A stretch of DNA of 64,000 bases. Source: Chrysaora quinquecirrha. Its lineage: Eukaryota; Cnidaria; Scyphozoa; Semaeostomeae; Pelagiidae. The notes below the pieces were generated by a model. The model worked only from the letters and a program-made list of their open reading frames with translations, ran no database searches and was not told where the DNA came from. Position numbers and translations under genes: made by a program. The stretch is taken from contig JACTAT010000060.1 in assembly GCA_014526335.1 (NCBI GenBank), positions 3,742,921 through 3,806,920 on the forward strand, read 5' to 3'. Shown in pieces: positions 1 to 13,014 of the stretch. How positions within the stretch are numbered: the first letter of the stretch is position 1; every line of letters begins with the position of its first letter.

Positions 1-1639
1 GGAGGAGGGATGAGAAGAAGCAGAGAGTAGAAGGGCAGGAAGCGAAAATAAGCAGAATATACCAAAAAGAGTGCAAGGGTAAAACTCAAATGCCAACTTA
101 TAGGGAGGGAAGGGAGGGGAAACTAAAGTCATGACGGCGAGAAGGCATCTTGCTTGGAGCCGTCAAATCAGTAATGCAACATCATCTTTTTCGCATCAAG
201 AGTTCTATTGATCAAGCGGAAGACTCTTTCAAAGAGTCAATGCTTATTAAAGATCCTATTGATATGGCAGACAAACACATTCAGTAAAATCTTCCTCCGT
301 GAAATCATGACTGGGGAAAATACTCAGTGCCTGGGGAAATACCCAAACTAGGCACCAGATCCCATGGACTAAAGCCCAAACTAGGCTTTGGAACCAATTC
401 CCATATCATGACATAAGTATAAAACATATCTCCTGGTGGCATTAACCCCGGTTAAACCTTCCTCTAACCGGCATGTACTCTTTTGTCTACATGTGTTTCA
501 CTTAGAGACGCACGACAGGCCTGACTCCAACCGTTTTGATATTTCTTTGTGAACAAGAAGCGAATGTCAGGCCCAGTCAGTCTTAAATTTCAGACGGAAT
601 TGAGATTTCTCATGTGGTCCGGGGGTAGTCTGGTCAATACGTCTCCGACCTTATTAAGATCTCAGTTTTGGGTTTGCTTATGTAAGGGTTATATGGTTGA
701 AAGCCTGAAGCAATTTGCTACCAGTGTAAGAATGGCATGATTCAGAGGGGATTCTGATGTAGCGGAGGGGGAGGGGGGGGGCTCGTTCTTGCTCAAATGA
801 TATAAGAGTAGATTTCAATCGCATTTTGGGTTACTTCATTGTAACCTTGACTAGATATCATTAAAAGGGACCTGCATGACACCAAAACTCAGCATTCGTA
901 TGAAGAACCAGTGCAAAAATCGAAAATGACAACAAAATTTCATGTCAGTGCAATGTGCAAATTGGCATTGCAGCAACTTGCAATTGCATTTAACATCTGG
1001 CATCAAATGTTGCGTTACTAAGCATGACGCATTGTAGGAAAGTTTTAAGCTTTGCTAATTTTTGCAATTTTCATGTTGAAAGATTCAGTTTTTGAATTTT
1101 TCTTTGCAACGTGTCTCGTCAGGCTTTTTTGATCAGGCTGTTGTAATTTAAGAATGACTCCTGCAGCGCAACGTGAATGGAGACTGGGGGATTGATTTTA
1201 TTCATTGCGAGTGGGTGAAATTCAAGGTTGTAGTGCAATTTGAAGATGGGTGCTGCAAGGAGCATTGATTCATTGATAATAACACTAAGAATCTTTCAAT
1301 TGATGCAGACTTGTTGTGACAGTGAAGAATTGGTGTTCAAGGGTGCCGGAAGCAATGCAGGGCGGCGGGGGCAGAAGCAACAATTTGAGGGCAAAACAAT
1401 AGGAAAATAAAAGAATTTGGCAATTTTTCCAAGGGCAGGGGGCAGCTGCCCCTGCTGCCCCCGTGCTTCCGACGCCCCTGTTGGTGTTGCACCACTGAGA
1501 TATGACATATTACAGCTGTCAAGCATTCTGTTTCACAACAGCATTGTGACACAAGTTGAAGAAAAATAATTGCGTCATGCATTAGCTGGTTTCATGCCAA
1601 AAGATTTTCAACCCAAGTTGAAATTTGAAGGTGCTGTGG
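1..1639. other. Gene-free stretch at window start
   Basis: No open frame here matches a family I recognise. The longest frames (for example 549-740 plus and 1337-1582 minus) have low-complexity or random-looking translations and no splice-supported extension. A G-rich run lies at about 766-781. The first 120 bases are purine-rich. It is probably intergenic, but a fast-evolving exon or UTR cannot be excluded. Confidence 0.5.
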
Positions 1640-1766
1640 CATTGTGGTCTAATCAATGCTGGTGGTATCAGGCAAGGATGGGCTTTGAACCCCAGCTACA
1701 TTAGCATCGTAGCCTACAGGTTGAGGTCTCAATTGTTAAATACACCAATTCACCTTCACCTTCACC
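1640..1766 (-). repeat. tRNA-derived SINE, family 1 (copy A)
   Basis: Read on the minus strand it opens with repeated GGTGAA triplet pairs (about 1751-1766). It then has a tRNA-like promoter B-box of the form GGGGTTCAAAGCC (about 1681-1694). Two other copies in this window share the opening and layout (38528-38700 plus, 43738-43879 minus), which supports a dispersed SINE family and not a tRNA gene. The ends are approximate. Confidence 0.5.
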
Positions 1767-2063
1767 AACATTGTCATGAAAAGTTGCCCAGTGGGAAATA
1801 TCCTCCACAGTTTACAGGAATGTAAAGGACTTTCCGATCAAAAAATACAAAATTTGGATTGCCAGCTCTCAAACAAGGTCAAATAAAAATTGAAATTATG
1901 CAAGAGAACAGTATTTCGTTGATAATGGAAACAACAAATAAGTTAATTTGATTCTCCAGGTGACTAAATACAGTCCACATTAATAATGTTCTCTTTCAGC
2001 CACAGAATACTAGTCTTTTATACTAAACATCAGGTTGATCAAAATTTGGGGTGATGACTGTGC

Positions 2064-5000
2064 TTAAGATGCCTGTGACTTTGCCAAAGTTTGTTGATAT
2101 TGCTGATGTAGTTTTCCTATACCATCTCGGTAAGTAGATTGTTTCTTCTCTAAGTCCTGTAAATTTTTCTCATATCTTTTTCTGAAAAGATAACAAAGAT
2201 TTTTGGAATTTTCAAAGGGGACAAAACTAAAAAATCTCAAAGAAAGGATAATGTCAGTGCCCGGATATCCGTGATTGAGATTTTGGGATACCAATCTAAA
2301 CAGCATAACCCAATGACTTATTTTATATGGTAGGGAAATACTAAAGGAATTTTTGTTTATGTGGAACAGATGTATTCTGCACCCCACAACACATTCACTA
2401 CGAAAGCTGACTGTCCAAAGTCACAAGACTTCGACAATACGGTTAGTGGTATCAATGCAACAACTAAGAGGGGGGGGGGGGTTAATATTAAAGGGAATAT
2501 GGTACTTACACTTCAGATTGTATGTACTCGATCCTTTTTTCAACATTCATTTTTGCTTCATTCAAATCTTGTTTGACGAGAACTGGACCAATGAGCTTGA
2601 AAACATTTGCATCTTCTTCTAATAAATCAAATTCCTAGACAAAATTCATAAATTCAACAATTTGTACTCTGTAAGCATCCTAAAGTTGTATATGTTAAGA
2701 AGCAAGAAAAATTTCCTCTCAGCAAATGGCAGTGAATAGCAAACCATAAAAATGCAAAAATGAAAAACCTCTTTAACAATCTTGTTTTCAGTCAGTTGAG
2801 TTTCTAGTTGCTGTCTCTGGGTAAACATTTTCTGCATATCTGTGAAAGTAAACAGTGAATATTTTATATTGCAATGCAAAATCTCCAGTAAATATGCACA
2901 ATTAGCAAACGGTCAGGTTAAATTTGGTTAATTTGGGCCAAAATTTAAAGCCTTGGTCAAAAGACTCAATTTTTCACTTGATCTTTCTCTCGCCAATTGA
3001 TTTCAAAACCAAGCAACAATGGAGCATGAATGGCAAATGACTTGATTTTCCATTTGTCTTTTTACTCAATCTTTTCACCCCACAACAATGGATTCCCTCT
3101 GTTGCTTCCCCCAGAAGGGCATTCGACTCACTCGACAAGGTGGCCAAAAGGTTCAATTTTCAAACTACTACACCTTTTTTCACTTGATTTTTTTTAATGA
3201 AGATCAAACCTCATTCAACATCACTCACCACCATTTCACTCCCTCGAATGGGTGGCCAAAGAGTAATATTTTTAGTGATTTTTAACTCAATTTCTTGTGG
3301 AGAAAAATTGAGTTGTTTGATCAAGGCTTAAGGGGGTACATGGGAAAGGGGGACCTTATTTGTCAAAGATGTTTTAGAAATATGCCTCATCTAACCAAAT
3401 TCAACTTGAAACCAGGTTGAAAATTTTGGTGCGCATACGAACTTCAGTGTTTACAACAATGAAAATTTTCTTTTGGAATGGGCAGTAAAATTACTTATTT
3501 TCATGTGCACCAGTGCTTTTTGGCAAGCAAAGTCATTTGACTGTCTGACTGATGAACATACATTCCTTTTTCAACATAAAATTGAAAGAATCATGACTTG
3601 AAAGAGTTCCGACTTGTGACACATGTGAAGACTGTGGGGCATGTGGCACGGATGTTGGTAGTGGGACCAATTGACCTGTTACCAATGAGATAAATGCAGA
3701 ATGATCATGGAACATACACAGCATAGCTAAAAATAACATAAAAGGCCTAAAAAGCATTTTGAATTTTTAAGCAAATTCTGGATTGATTTCTAACCGCCAC
3801 GCTGGCCAGGGTGCACTCTGTGTTTTGTTTACTGCCACGCCGGAGAATACGCCAAGAGAAACAATAGATCTATTGTTTTATAATTAAAATAATAGTCTAG
3901 GCTATTGTTTTTTAAAGATCCACGCCAGTACGTCGATAAAATTTCAGACTCCACGGCGGAGATATCCGGTGTAGGTTAGAGGTGAGAGTAATGGTACAGC
4001 GGGAGTAATCGTACATTTCGACTTAAAAAATTATTAAAAATAGGACACTCAAGAAAATTTAACTCAAAGGACAGCAGGATATGTGCAAAACTACATTCTT
4101 TTTTGTGCCAAGCTAGCTGTTTTGTTAGAGTTGCTTCAGAACCAAGAGAGCCCAAAAAGAAACTAGTAGTGTGGAAGGACTGGAAAAATGGCGCTCAAGG
4201 GAAACTCGATGCCGCTAAGGCAGTGTCTTGTTTGACACTGCTTAAAAAAGATAAAACCCCATAGAAATTTATTCCAAAAGCATTTTTCGTATCTTGGGAC
4301 TTATGACCAAACCATGAACTGAAAAACTGATAATACTGCAGCATTTTTGTACTCTTTTTTCAAACAACAAACTGTACGGAAACTCCCGCCGCTGTACGAA
4401 AACTCCCGGCCCGCATCGAATACTACAGACAAAAAACGATTTTGTAAGTCCTTGAAAAAGTTTTAGAGTCCTTGCGCCCAAAGTGGCCACCTTTCACAAT
4501 TTGAGAAAATCCACTGGTCTGCAGAAATTTATAAAAACAAAATGTTTGAATCTTGTTATTTCCTCCTAAAACCCACCAAAATGTTTGCTGATGCCAGTTC
4601 CTTAATTTTATGAATGTTTTTCGTTTTTTAGAGCGTAAATAATCCGATAAAAAAAGAATCATGCATGGCCTACTTTTGTTTCAAGTGCGAGTATTCCTCC
4701 ATTTTATCGTTTGTTTTTCAAAGTAATGTTTCCTTTCAGTCTCCTGTTTCCATATCTTAACTGTAAACAAACTTTAAAAGATCTTGAACGACACTCCCGA
4801 CCTCTGACTTGAAATATGAGAAAAGAATTTTGAATTATTTTCGTCTGAACTGAACAGGGTGAACATTTTGAAAGGCACTCGATTTCTTGAACTGCGCCCA
4901 AACTGGCCACCCTATGTAACGCATTGGCGATTTCATTGGTTTGTTTTCGAACACGTTCCTTTCTTGGCTGCGGAGGCGCTCAACAGTAGAAAAACCGTAG

Positions 5001-5603
5001 TAAAAACCTAATGGCCACTTTGGGCGCATTTCCTGATTTAGGCCATTTTGATCGTTCTTTGCTTGGATTGTTGTTTTGAGAAAATAAGTTGAAATATCAC
5101 ATTGAAATTCTGGCGAGACATAAACAATAAAATGAGAAGTATTTCTATGGGGAGTGGAGGTTTGAGCAATTCTCTAGAGTTTTTATTAATACTAATGTTT
5201 GAAAAGGTGGCCACTTTGGGCGCAAGGACTCTATGTCTTGAAAATCTATATTTTGACACAAAATGGGTTGGTTTAAAATAACATAAGGATATTTTTGTAC
5301 ATTTAAAAACAGATTGCAAAATATAGGCCTAAAAAGCTTAACTGTACGATTACTCCCACCTCTACCCTAGATAGGCTTCAAGGGAATGCACAATGAATAG
5401 AATGGCCTAAAATAAAGCTTGCTTTTTTGCTTAAAGCAAACTTTTTATTTCAAACTCTGGGCCTTGGTCTGTTTAAAATATTTCTTAGTATTTTCTTTGA
5501 TTCAAACATTTCAAGGATTAAACAACAAACCCTTCTGAAGCTTTTGGAATTCTTCCACTTCTTTCTGCAGTTGCTGCTGAATGAGTTTGTCTTGCCCCGC
5601 CAT
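2064..5603 (-). CDS. PFDN6: Prefoldin subunit 6
   Basis: This is the beta-class subunit of the cytosolic prefoldin hexamer, which holds nascent actin and tubulin and hands them to the CCT chaperonin. Four coding exons on the minus strand: 5531-5603, 2769-2839, 2510-2634 and 2064-2181. Phases join exactly to give 128 residues, close to the human protein. The start ATG at 5603 opens MAGQDKLIQQQLQKEVEEFQ. Exon 2 gives QRQQLETQLTENKIVKE, exon 3 carries VFKLIGPVLVKQ, and exon 4 is the second coiled-coil helix ending in TLAKSQAS. The GPVLV hairpin between two helices is the family signature. Exon 3 uses a GTAAGT donor; exon 1 (GTTTGT) and exon 2 (GTTTTT) donors are weak. Intron 1 is about 2.7 kb and holds two inverted-repeat elements. 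SURF1 lies head to head, so a shared promoter region is likely. Confidence 0.93.
2949..3328. mobile_element. MITE-like element with 3-bp TAA duplication
   Basis: About 30-bp imperfect terminal inverted repeats: the left end reads AGCCTTGGTCAAAAGACTCA and the right end, reverse-complemented, reads AGCCTTGATCAAACAACTCA. TAA sits directly outside both ends (2946-2948 and 3329-3331). There is no coding capacity. A 3-bp TWA duplication is typical of PIF/Harbinger-type elements, so a non-autonomous member is inferred. It lies in PFDN6 intron 1. Confidence 0.7.
3972..5369. mobile_element. 1.4-kb non-autonomous element with nested inverted repeats
   Basis: Outer imperfect inverted repeats: the left end is TAGGTTAGAGGTGAGAGTAA at 3972 and the right end, reverse-complemented from 5369, is TAGGGTAGAGGTGGGAGTAA. 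A second pair of about 30 bp, containing GCGCCCAAAGTGGCCACCTT, faces inward at about 4462-4495 and 5198-5235. Two more copies of that core lie inside (about 4890 and 5010). A short hairpin around AAGGCAGTGTC sits at about 4216-4243. No transposase-like frame was found. A shorter relative lies at about 33257-33497. Confidence 0.65.
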
Positions 5604-7130
5604 TTTGGAGAATTCTGAACTAAAAGAAACAGAAATTGCTCCAGCCTCGTTCAAGAAATATAATTGCTAACGACAACAACAACAACATTTGTTCCAAGAA
5701 GCAAATATTGTGTCCCGTTCCCTTCTGGTTCTGGAAGTAATTAAAGTGCTCTAACATTTATATCAGTGCTTATTAGGGTAAAGGACTCAAGAAATAAACA
5801 TGATTATTCCTTTATTTACGAGAAATATACCACGTCTTGTCAGGAAACCAACATTAGCAGCTGGTATGTTTTTATATACTATATAATAAAAACATATTCT
5901 ACCTATCATCTACCTATACAACAAATATGGAACGCCAACAGTGAATGTTAATTACCTACAGTGGCAGGCTACCTATATGTGCCTAACCAACTGTTGCGAT
6001 GACCCCAGTCTGGAATCTAAAGGCTGTACATGAGGATCGGACATGTCCGGCATACACGATTGACTTCTGGCGTACACTTTGGTGTACATTTTGCTTAATT
6101 CATCGACTTGGGTAAAAATATTTTTGCAAAGTTGATTGTTGTGACCAATGGTTATGAAAACAGGCTTCTCTGAGACTAAGTAGAGGCTTCAATTTTCAAA
6201 ATTTTCTTGGGGGCATACCCCCGGACCCCCCTAGAATGGTGCACCTCACCACACTGCCCATATGACTGGTGCACATGGAGAATCTCAGATTTTGTTGTCC
6301 GGCATACAAATTTTATACATTCCCGACTGCCGATGACCATACTAACTAAAAGTGGCATGTGTAGCCAGGAATAGGTTTTCAAACAAAATGTTCTGTGACC
6401 TGACTTCTGGCGAAACACCCTGGAACATTGATTTGGCTTATTGCCATTGCCAATAATGTCACAGTGTATAGTGGGGGTGATAGCAACCTGGTACCCCGGT
6501 ACAGAGCACCGGGTACATGGTACGTCAGGCTAAAAATCGACCTGGTATGGTACAAACACAATCTGGTACATAGTATACTTAAAAATCAAAGCCATAGCAT
6601 GCACGGTAACAGAACAAGTCGGCCAAATGCGAATTTGACCCACCAGACAAGTAGTTAGACAAGTCGGCCCATGAAGTGTTAGGCAAGTAGGCCTGTCAGC
6701 GTACACCCGTACTGAAAACTGGTACACCCGCACATTGTCACGAATATTGTCTTGTATGCTTGGAAAAGAGACCAGTGCACTACACCGGTGCATTAATCAT
6801 AGCTGTCACCCCCCACTATATAGCCATTTTTTCATTGGCAATGCAACACATTCCATTGTTTTCATGTTGTTTTCTGGATGCTTTGTAGAGCCAATTCTTC
6901 TTATTGAGCAAGTTGATTATCACAGAAATTCTGTTGCAGAATTTTGGTCACAATGTGTAGCCACCTAGGGATTTCTCAGAACAGGGACATTTTCAGATGT
7001 GTCATGTCATCAAAACGGATGAAAATCTCGTGTAGACATAGCTTAAAGCTTGGTAGATACAGATGAGATGTCCGAGGATTAAGAAAACAATACTAACTAT
7101 TTCTGATCTGCATCTAACCATATCTACTGC
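5604..7130. other. PFDN6-SURF1 head-to-head intergenic region
   Basis: The PFDN6 start codon (5603, minus) and the first SURF1 exon I can support (7131, plus) diverge across about 1.5 kb. No conserved coding sequence was found. Part of the gap is an inverted-repeat element (6443-6844). No clear TATA box stands out, and the transcription starts cannot be placed. A short non-coding or coding first exon of SURF1 could be hidden here. Confidence 0.5.
6443..6844. mobile_element. MITE-like inverted-repeat element upstream of SURF1
   Basis: The left end contains ATTGCCAAT followed by TATAGTGGGGGTGATAGC. The right end, reverse-complemented, contains ATTGCCAAT followed by TATAGTGGGGGGTGACAGC. The arms are about 40 bp and imperfect. 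Short GGTACC-type palindromes fill the interior (about 6490-6520). No coding capacity. Family not identified. Confidence 0.6.
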
Positions 7131-10100
7131 ATGAATTGCGATTCTGATGGTCCTGTCATTGTTACTGCTCTGCAATTTTCAGTCACGATCCACAGCCACA
7201 CCAGAACAGCTTTCTTTCTACTGTGCTGGAAATGTAAGGAGTTTTGTACTGACAAAGCCATTTTTAGACATCATTAAATTTGCTCCTCAGAATTGATCAT
7301 TTCAATGAAGACCATTCCCTCACATCCACTATGTATTGGCCTCCAAACCCTTCAAAGTTGTCCCACATGTGTCCCTTTGATTAATCTTTTTTGATGCATA
7401 GAATGCATGTGAATAATTCTTTATCAAATGAAAATCTATGTTGCAGAGTCCAGTAGATTTTTCTTCATATCAAGATGCAATTCACTACTTGGCATCTCAA
7501 ACACCCTTTGCGGGGATCTCTATATTTTTCACTGGAATCCATTGGGAATCATTTTGTGTCAGCAGGATTCTTGTACACTTTTTTGATTTGTGAAATTCTC
7601 CTTGCTTTTGATATTTATTTATATATTATGGTGATTCAAAAATTGAAATTTGCCCTCTTCAGGAATTTAACCTCAACTTTTAATCGACTACCTATCAGGG
7701 AACATCCTATCTTTGCTAGCCAGGAAACTTTTGTCTATATGATCAGGCCATAGCTCTAAAAATTATTTCCATTAATTCAGCTACCCCAACACTCAGTATC
7801 ATAGAGTTCATTAAGCATTTGATCTCCAAACATGTACATTTTGCCATGCCTTAAGCTTTTTATATTCATGTAGGTGAATGCCTGCGTAGATTTTCTGCAG
7901 CTGCTGCTGAAGGACAGACTGGAGCAAGCAAGAAGTATCAACTCCTTTTGTTAGTTCCAGCTACGACATTCGGATTAGGAACATGGCAAATATATCGACA
8001 TCAGTGGAAAAAAGATCTTATCAGAGAGCTTGAAGCAAAGACGACTGCTGAACCTGTTGAAATGACAACAAAGTAGGTAGAAACTTTATATATGCATCTT
8101 ATAAAAACTTTTCATTTGGTACTGTGTAATTTTCTCGTCGTACTACTTTTTTGAATTTTATCACTTTTTAAAGCTCGTGAATTTTATATTGATTGCCAAC
8201 ACGTTTAGCTCTCTGTATTTCCACCTCAGATAAGTTGACAATGTATTCTATTTTGTCATCTGCTTAACTCCCTACAGAGCTGTATGAGAGAACTGCAGAG
8301 GTGCTTGCGAACCAACAGCCCATTATTTTTTACCACTATTCAACTGTGTCTGCCTTGCTACCTACTGGAATATCTAATCGTTCCTAGCAATTGCGTAGTG
8401 GCTGTACTCAATTTCTGATTAGTTTCGCCTGTACATGTGTGGCAGTCTCAACTGATACTATTTATCGATGTACTGTACTTCAAATGTACTTTCCAATGCT
8501 GGAATAGAAATATCAAAATATACTTTCAATAGCACACATGACTTGTCGACCTAGCTTCTTGCTGTTATGAACCATTAGTTCTCTTTATTTATAATTTAAC
8601 AATGTAAGCAAATTGCCAGGGGAATTATCCGGAGAATTAACCAAGTACCAAAAAGCCCTAGTTTTTTCTTCGGTCCTTCCTGCAGCTAATGAGACAAATT
8701 ATTCTCGTAAAGGGCTAAAGTCAGTAGCTAAGTTATGACAAGTGTCTCTAATTGAAACAAGATGCCTGCTTTTTATTTTCGACAGTTTGGAAACTCTTGA
8801 TACAATGAACTATCGTCGTGTCATGCTCTCTGGGGAATTTGACCATTCAAAAGAACTTTATCTTGGTCCAAGAACTTTTAATAAGTCAAAACGTGGCTCG
8901 GCCGAAGGTGGATATCACATAATAACGCCGTTTGTTTTGCAAGGAACTGGGTGAGTGGCTTTTATTGTTATTTTTCCCTTTTTTTTCATGTTGCCTTTTT
9001 GTTGGTGAAGCATCATGCATTCAAAAAGTTGATCAAGAAGTCTTCGAGTGGAACAAACTTTTTAATATTGCTAACATAAGCTGCCTGAAGTGTTTCAGAC
9101 ATACCTGGACTACAATACGGGACAAATATTCGAATATATTTGGACTAAACCGGGAACATTTTCCTTAAAGCTTGCTCGTTGTCTTCACAGTTTGAAAAGG
9201 CCAGGATTAAAAGCCAAAAATGTGCCGAATGCATTTATATAAAACTAGTACGTTGGATAGAAGAGTTAACTACTGTGTCCTACAATCATGCTGGTATTAA
9301 GTCAAAATACTATGCTAGCCGTCCTTCAATATCTTTAACATGAAATTCTCGATCCTATATGTTAAACCTTGTCGTACATCATTTTTTACTTGTAATCCCC
9401 GTTAAGATAGAGTAACTGATTCACCGAATTAGTGTTGGAGTAACTGATTAGCTTCTATTTCTCAGACACTGAGTCAGTGAGAGGGTATGCTTTGTTTCAA
9501 AGAGAAAAGTTTTAAGATAACGCAAATTGTTCCAGTATTGAGGATCTTAGATCCAGTAAATATTTGCTTTGCCTCTCTGTACAGAGACGTGACTTTAGAA
9601 CTGTAGTGACTTTAGAACTCAATGTTGAAAAATGTCTGACGAAAATGATTATTATTCATTTAACAATTTCTCTGCTAATCGTGACAATTGTGGTTTTCAT
9701 TGAAGAGCGATAGATTCTTTAAAATTTATTAATTTGAATTTTGATATGATAGCTGTTATACCTTCTTACCAGAGAACGAATATTAGTCAATAGAGGCTGG
9801 GTATCAAAGAAAAATATTGATCCTGCAGCTCGAAAAGATGGCCAGGTAATTACTTTTTTCAGATGGTTTAACCGGTTCAACAACAACCTTCTCTCCTTAC
9901 TCCAAATATAAAACTAATCAAACTTCGCTTCAAATATTGCCAGTTAGGCTTGAAGAATTACAACGGGTAGAACGATTCGATAATCGAAATTTATCCTATG
10001 TATCTGACTTCAATTGCCATGGGCGGGGAGCGGGTGGAATTAGCAGTGGAGGTTGAAATGTCATGGAGTTAAAGAAACTCTTGTTGGGCTCTTGCTAATC

Positions 10101-13014
10101 GAAATATGGAATGCAACAGAGCTCTCATTAACAATGCCCACATGCATGTGTTATAGAAATTTAACTTAATCGCAAGTAGAATGTCATGCTTAGTCAAACG
10201 CAGATTTTGTTTTATAAGAAACCGTTTTTAAGAATAACAAAACCCTCAGTTGAACGTTAAGAACTGAAAAAACTTTTTTAAATTAGATAATGACACATAA
10301 CTTTCAAAATATGCGGTTGATTCTTTATCATGTTATGGGTGCTTGTTTAGCTTCCCCTTTTGCTCGTTGATGTTTAAAAAATTTCCTCTAAAGTTTCTTT
10401 CTGTTTTTTGACTTTGAACTGAACAATGTAATAAATAAGAGAACAACCAAATTTCTAATTGCCCGATGACGGGAGAGACTGATTTCTCTCGAAACCTTGC
10501 CCTGATAAATGTTTCAGGTTTTAAACATTTGGTGCAAAACCCGGCTAAACTTCCCCTCCAATCGAGTCAAAATCTAGCAATAGTGATCTAGAATTTCAAC
10601 TATAGAATCAATTTCAATTTCAACTATCTAATCAATATCAACTAGAGTATTAAACTTTTCAATTTCAACAATGGTGATCAATTTTAATGTTCAACTATTA
10701 TAGTCAATTTCAGCTTGAACTGAAAGCTGGAAGAAAAAAATCAAATTTTTCGTTCATTCTTCAGATCATGTGAACTAGCAGCCTTAAGGTATAGAAATGG
10801 TGCCAAATTTTGATTCAAGATCAAAGGATTATAGCTTCAAGAGTCGAGTATTTTGATGAACTATTCTCATAGCCTTTATGATAGGTTATTTCTTATTTTG
10901 AGATTATTCCTCCTTAGATTGAAGGTCCGATTGAAATGGTTGCGATTGTTAGAAAGAAAGAAAAGGTAGGTTCTTGTGAGACAAATAAAGGAGGGACACT
11001 TCTTGGTTTTTCGAAAATTTTTCCATTTCCCGAGCTAATCAGGGACCTTTTTCTCAATTTTCCCAGACTTACAGTGAGAGAATATTTTTATGAAGACGTT
11101 CCTGGGATAAAATACTATATCATACTATTATTAGCTACTCACGAGTCTAAAATCCCCATGAGCCCAATGCGAAACCATGCCATTTTTGCCTTATGTAAAG
11201 ACTGTATATCCAAAAAATATTCAAGCAATGTTGAGTATGAAGTCCAGCACTGTCGAGCTAAAAGTTGAGAGTATATGACGGTTCTTTATATTTGAGACAC
11301 TTTGATGAAATGAATCTTTCTTTGTTTGCCACGACTATTACCAACTTGCTTTCATAGTAAACCTATTTTAATATAAAGACTAGCCCTTGCCCGCCTCTGA
11401 CCACCACACGCTTTGTGGTGACCTGTTTTGAACTATGATAAGTAGAAGTATGTTGAAATTGTTATTGTTTAAATTAACAATCTCTACGACAACCGTTAAC
11501 AGTTACGTGCATGTTAGAGAGATATTTAGTTCCATTATAGCCCAATTTACACTATTCCAGATAGCTTTCAGATCATCTTCCTTGTCGTATCGCATAGGGG
11601 TTTTTGTTTACACTAGAGATATCCTACATGAAACGCTCCGAAAAAGTGGAGTGATTTCCACTCGTTTTGTAGGTAATATTAAAGTAAATCTGCTCTGGAT
11701 GTAAGTGACATTCTTTTGTGAGTGGGGATTAACTATTAAAACTTTCTATTGCTACGGCTATCGTAAGGCAACGATAACTATCGGTATAACGTAAGTACTT
11801 GCCCTAACAGATATGGGTTAATGCAAGCCGTGGCACTCCAGTAGCCATCCATTATCATCTAAATGGAGCCTATATCTTATTGCTTGGTTTCAGAGACCTC
11901 CATTTATGGTAAGAAATGATCCAGAAAAGAACAGATGGCATTTCCTTGATATCGACAGTATGGCAGCCAATGCTAACACTTTGCCTATCCTTGTTGATAG
12001 CGATGCTGCAAGCTCTGTACCTGGAGGCCCAATTGGGGGTCAGACTAGGGTCGTTCTTCGTAATGCCCACTTGCAATACATCGTTACGTGGTAAGTAATT
12101 TTAACTATTTTGACTTTAAAAATTTATATTGAAGAATTTATATTTAAAAATTTATGGTTCTCAGTTATCTAGTCGCTACCCTTCTTTTTCTTTAAGCCTC
12201 GTTCCCATTGCCAACAGATTTCTTTGGAACCTTGCTGTCCATTTTCGATGAAAGTGTTGTCTTGGTCAATTCCAAATTTGATTCGCTTCTAAAACAATAG
12301 AAACTTTTACGTAAAGTCACAATTTTATAAAATGTCATACCGAAATAGACCATAATCAGTTAAATAACTTGATATAAAAGCCCAAATAATGATGCTACAT
12401 ACTCTACTGCTTATTTAATCCTGATGATTTTCTATCGAATTCTTTGGATTTCCATGCTTGGAACATCTTTGAGAATCAAAAATTTGTTTTAATACCAATA
12501 CTAACGTTGCCAATGTTTTGCCAATATTTTGTTGTCGGTACGCAGCATTGAAAATTCAACTAGTAATCTCACTGTTGACCTTTTGCCTCTATTTAACATA
12601 CACTCTGATTTCAATATGCAACCGGTCTTTATTCTTGCCCCAAAAGGTGCCTAAAATATGGAGACATTTTACCCACCTAAGTTGCTTAGCATTTTTTATT
12701 CATATCAACAACTCTTTGCGGTTCAAAATAGTTAACTATTAGGAATACACCGCAATGCTTTTGGGAAACAGTTAGTGGAAACACGTTACCTGAAGGCCTT
12801 CGACGTGCAAAACAAGTATTATCATTTTTCTTAAATCCATCTCTATGTTTATCAAAGAATGATTGTAACTGCATTCCATTATAATAGTCTTCAGTATATC
12901 TTGATTAATGTAACTTTTTTATTTCATAGGTACGCTTTGAGTGCTGCTACCTTGTATCTGTACTACCAGCTGAGACGAAGACCAGCAGCCATGTTTAGCC
13001 AAGGACCCAGATAG
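7131..13014 (+). CDS. SURF1: SURF1, cytochrome c oxidase assembly protein
   Basis: Mitochondrial inner-membrane factor for early assembly of complex IV. Coding exons: 7131-7233, 7874-8072, 8786-8950, 9773-9845, 10918-10965, 11894-12090 and 12930-13014, all with GT-AG borders and consistent phases. The sum is 870 nt (289 residues; human is 300). Visible signatures: first membrane span around residues 57-72 ending in [87 protein letters not shown], the last leading into the second span near residues 259-277. The start is uncertain. ATG 7131 is in frame, but it needs the AG at 7181-7182 not to be used; its presequence has two early Asp residues. If that acceptor is used, translation starts in an unseen upstream exon. 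Confidence 0.92.
10463..10496 (+). ncRNA. Hammerhead-like motif (degenerate), SURF1 intron
   Basis: The order is CGATGAC, a 7-bp stem GGAGAGA / TTCTCTC around a 5-nt loop, then GAAAC. This matches the hammerhead layout CUGAUGA - stem II - GAAA with a changed first core position. Such motifs are known from Penelope-like elements and other retroelements. Cleavage competence is not claimed. Confidence 0.35.

Noticed and set aside
549..740. 63-codon plus frame near the window start
   Set aside because: No homology, no splice context and chance length in this composition.
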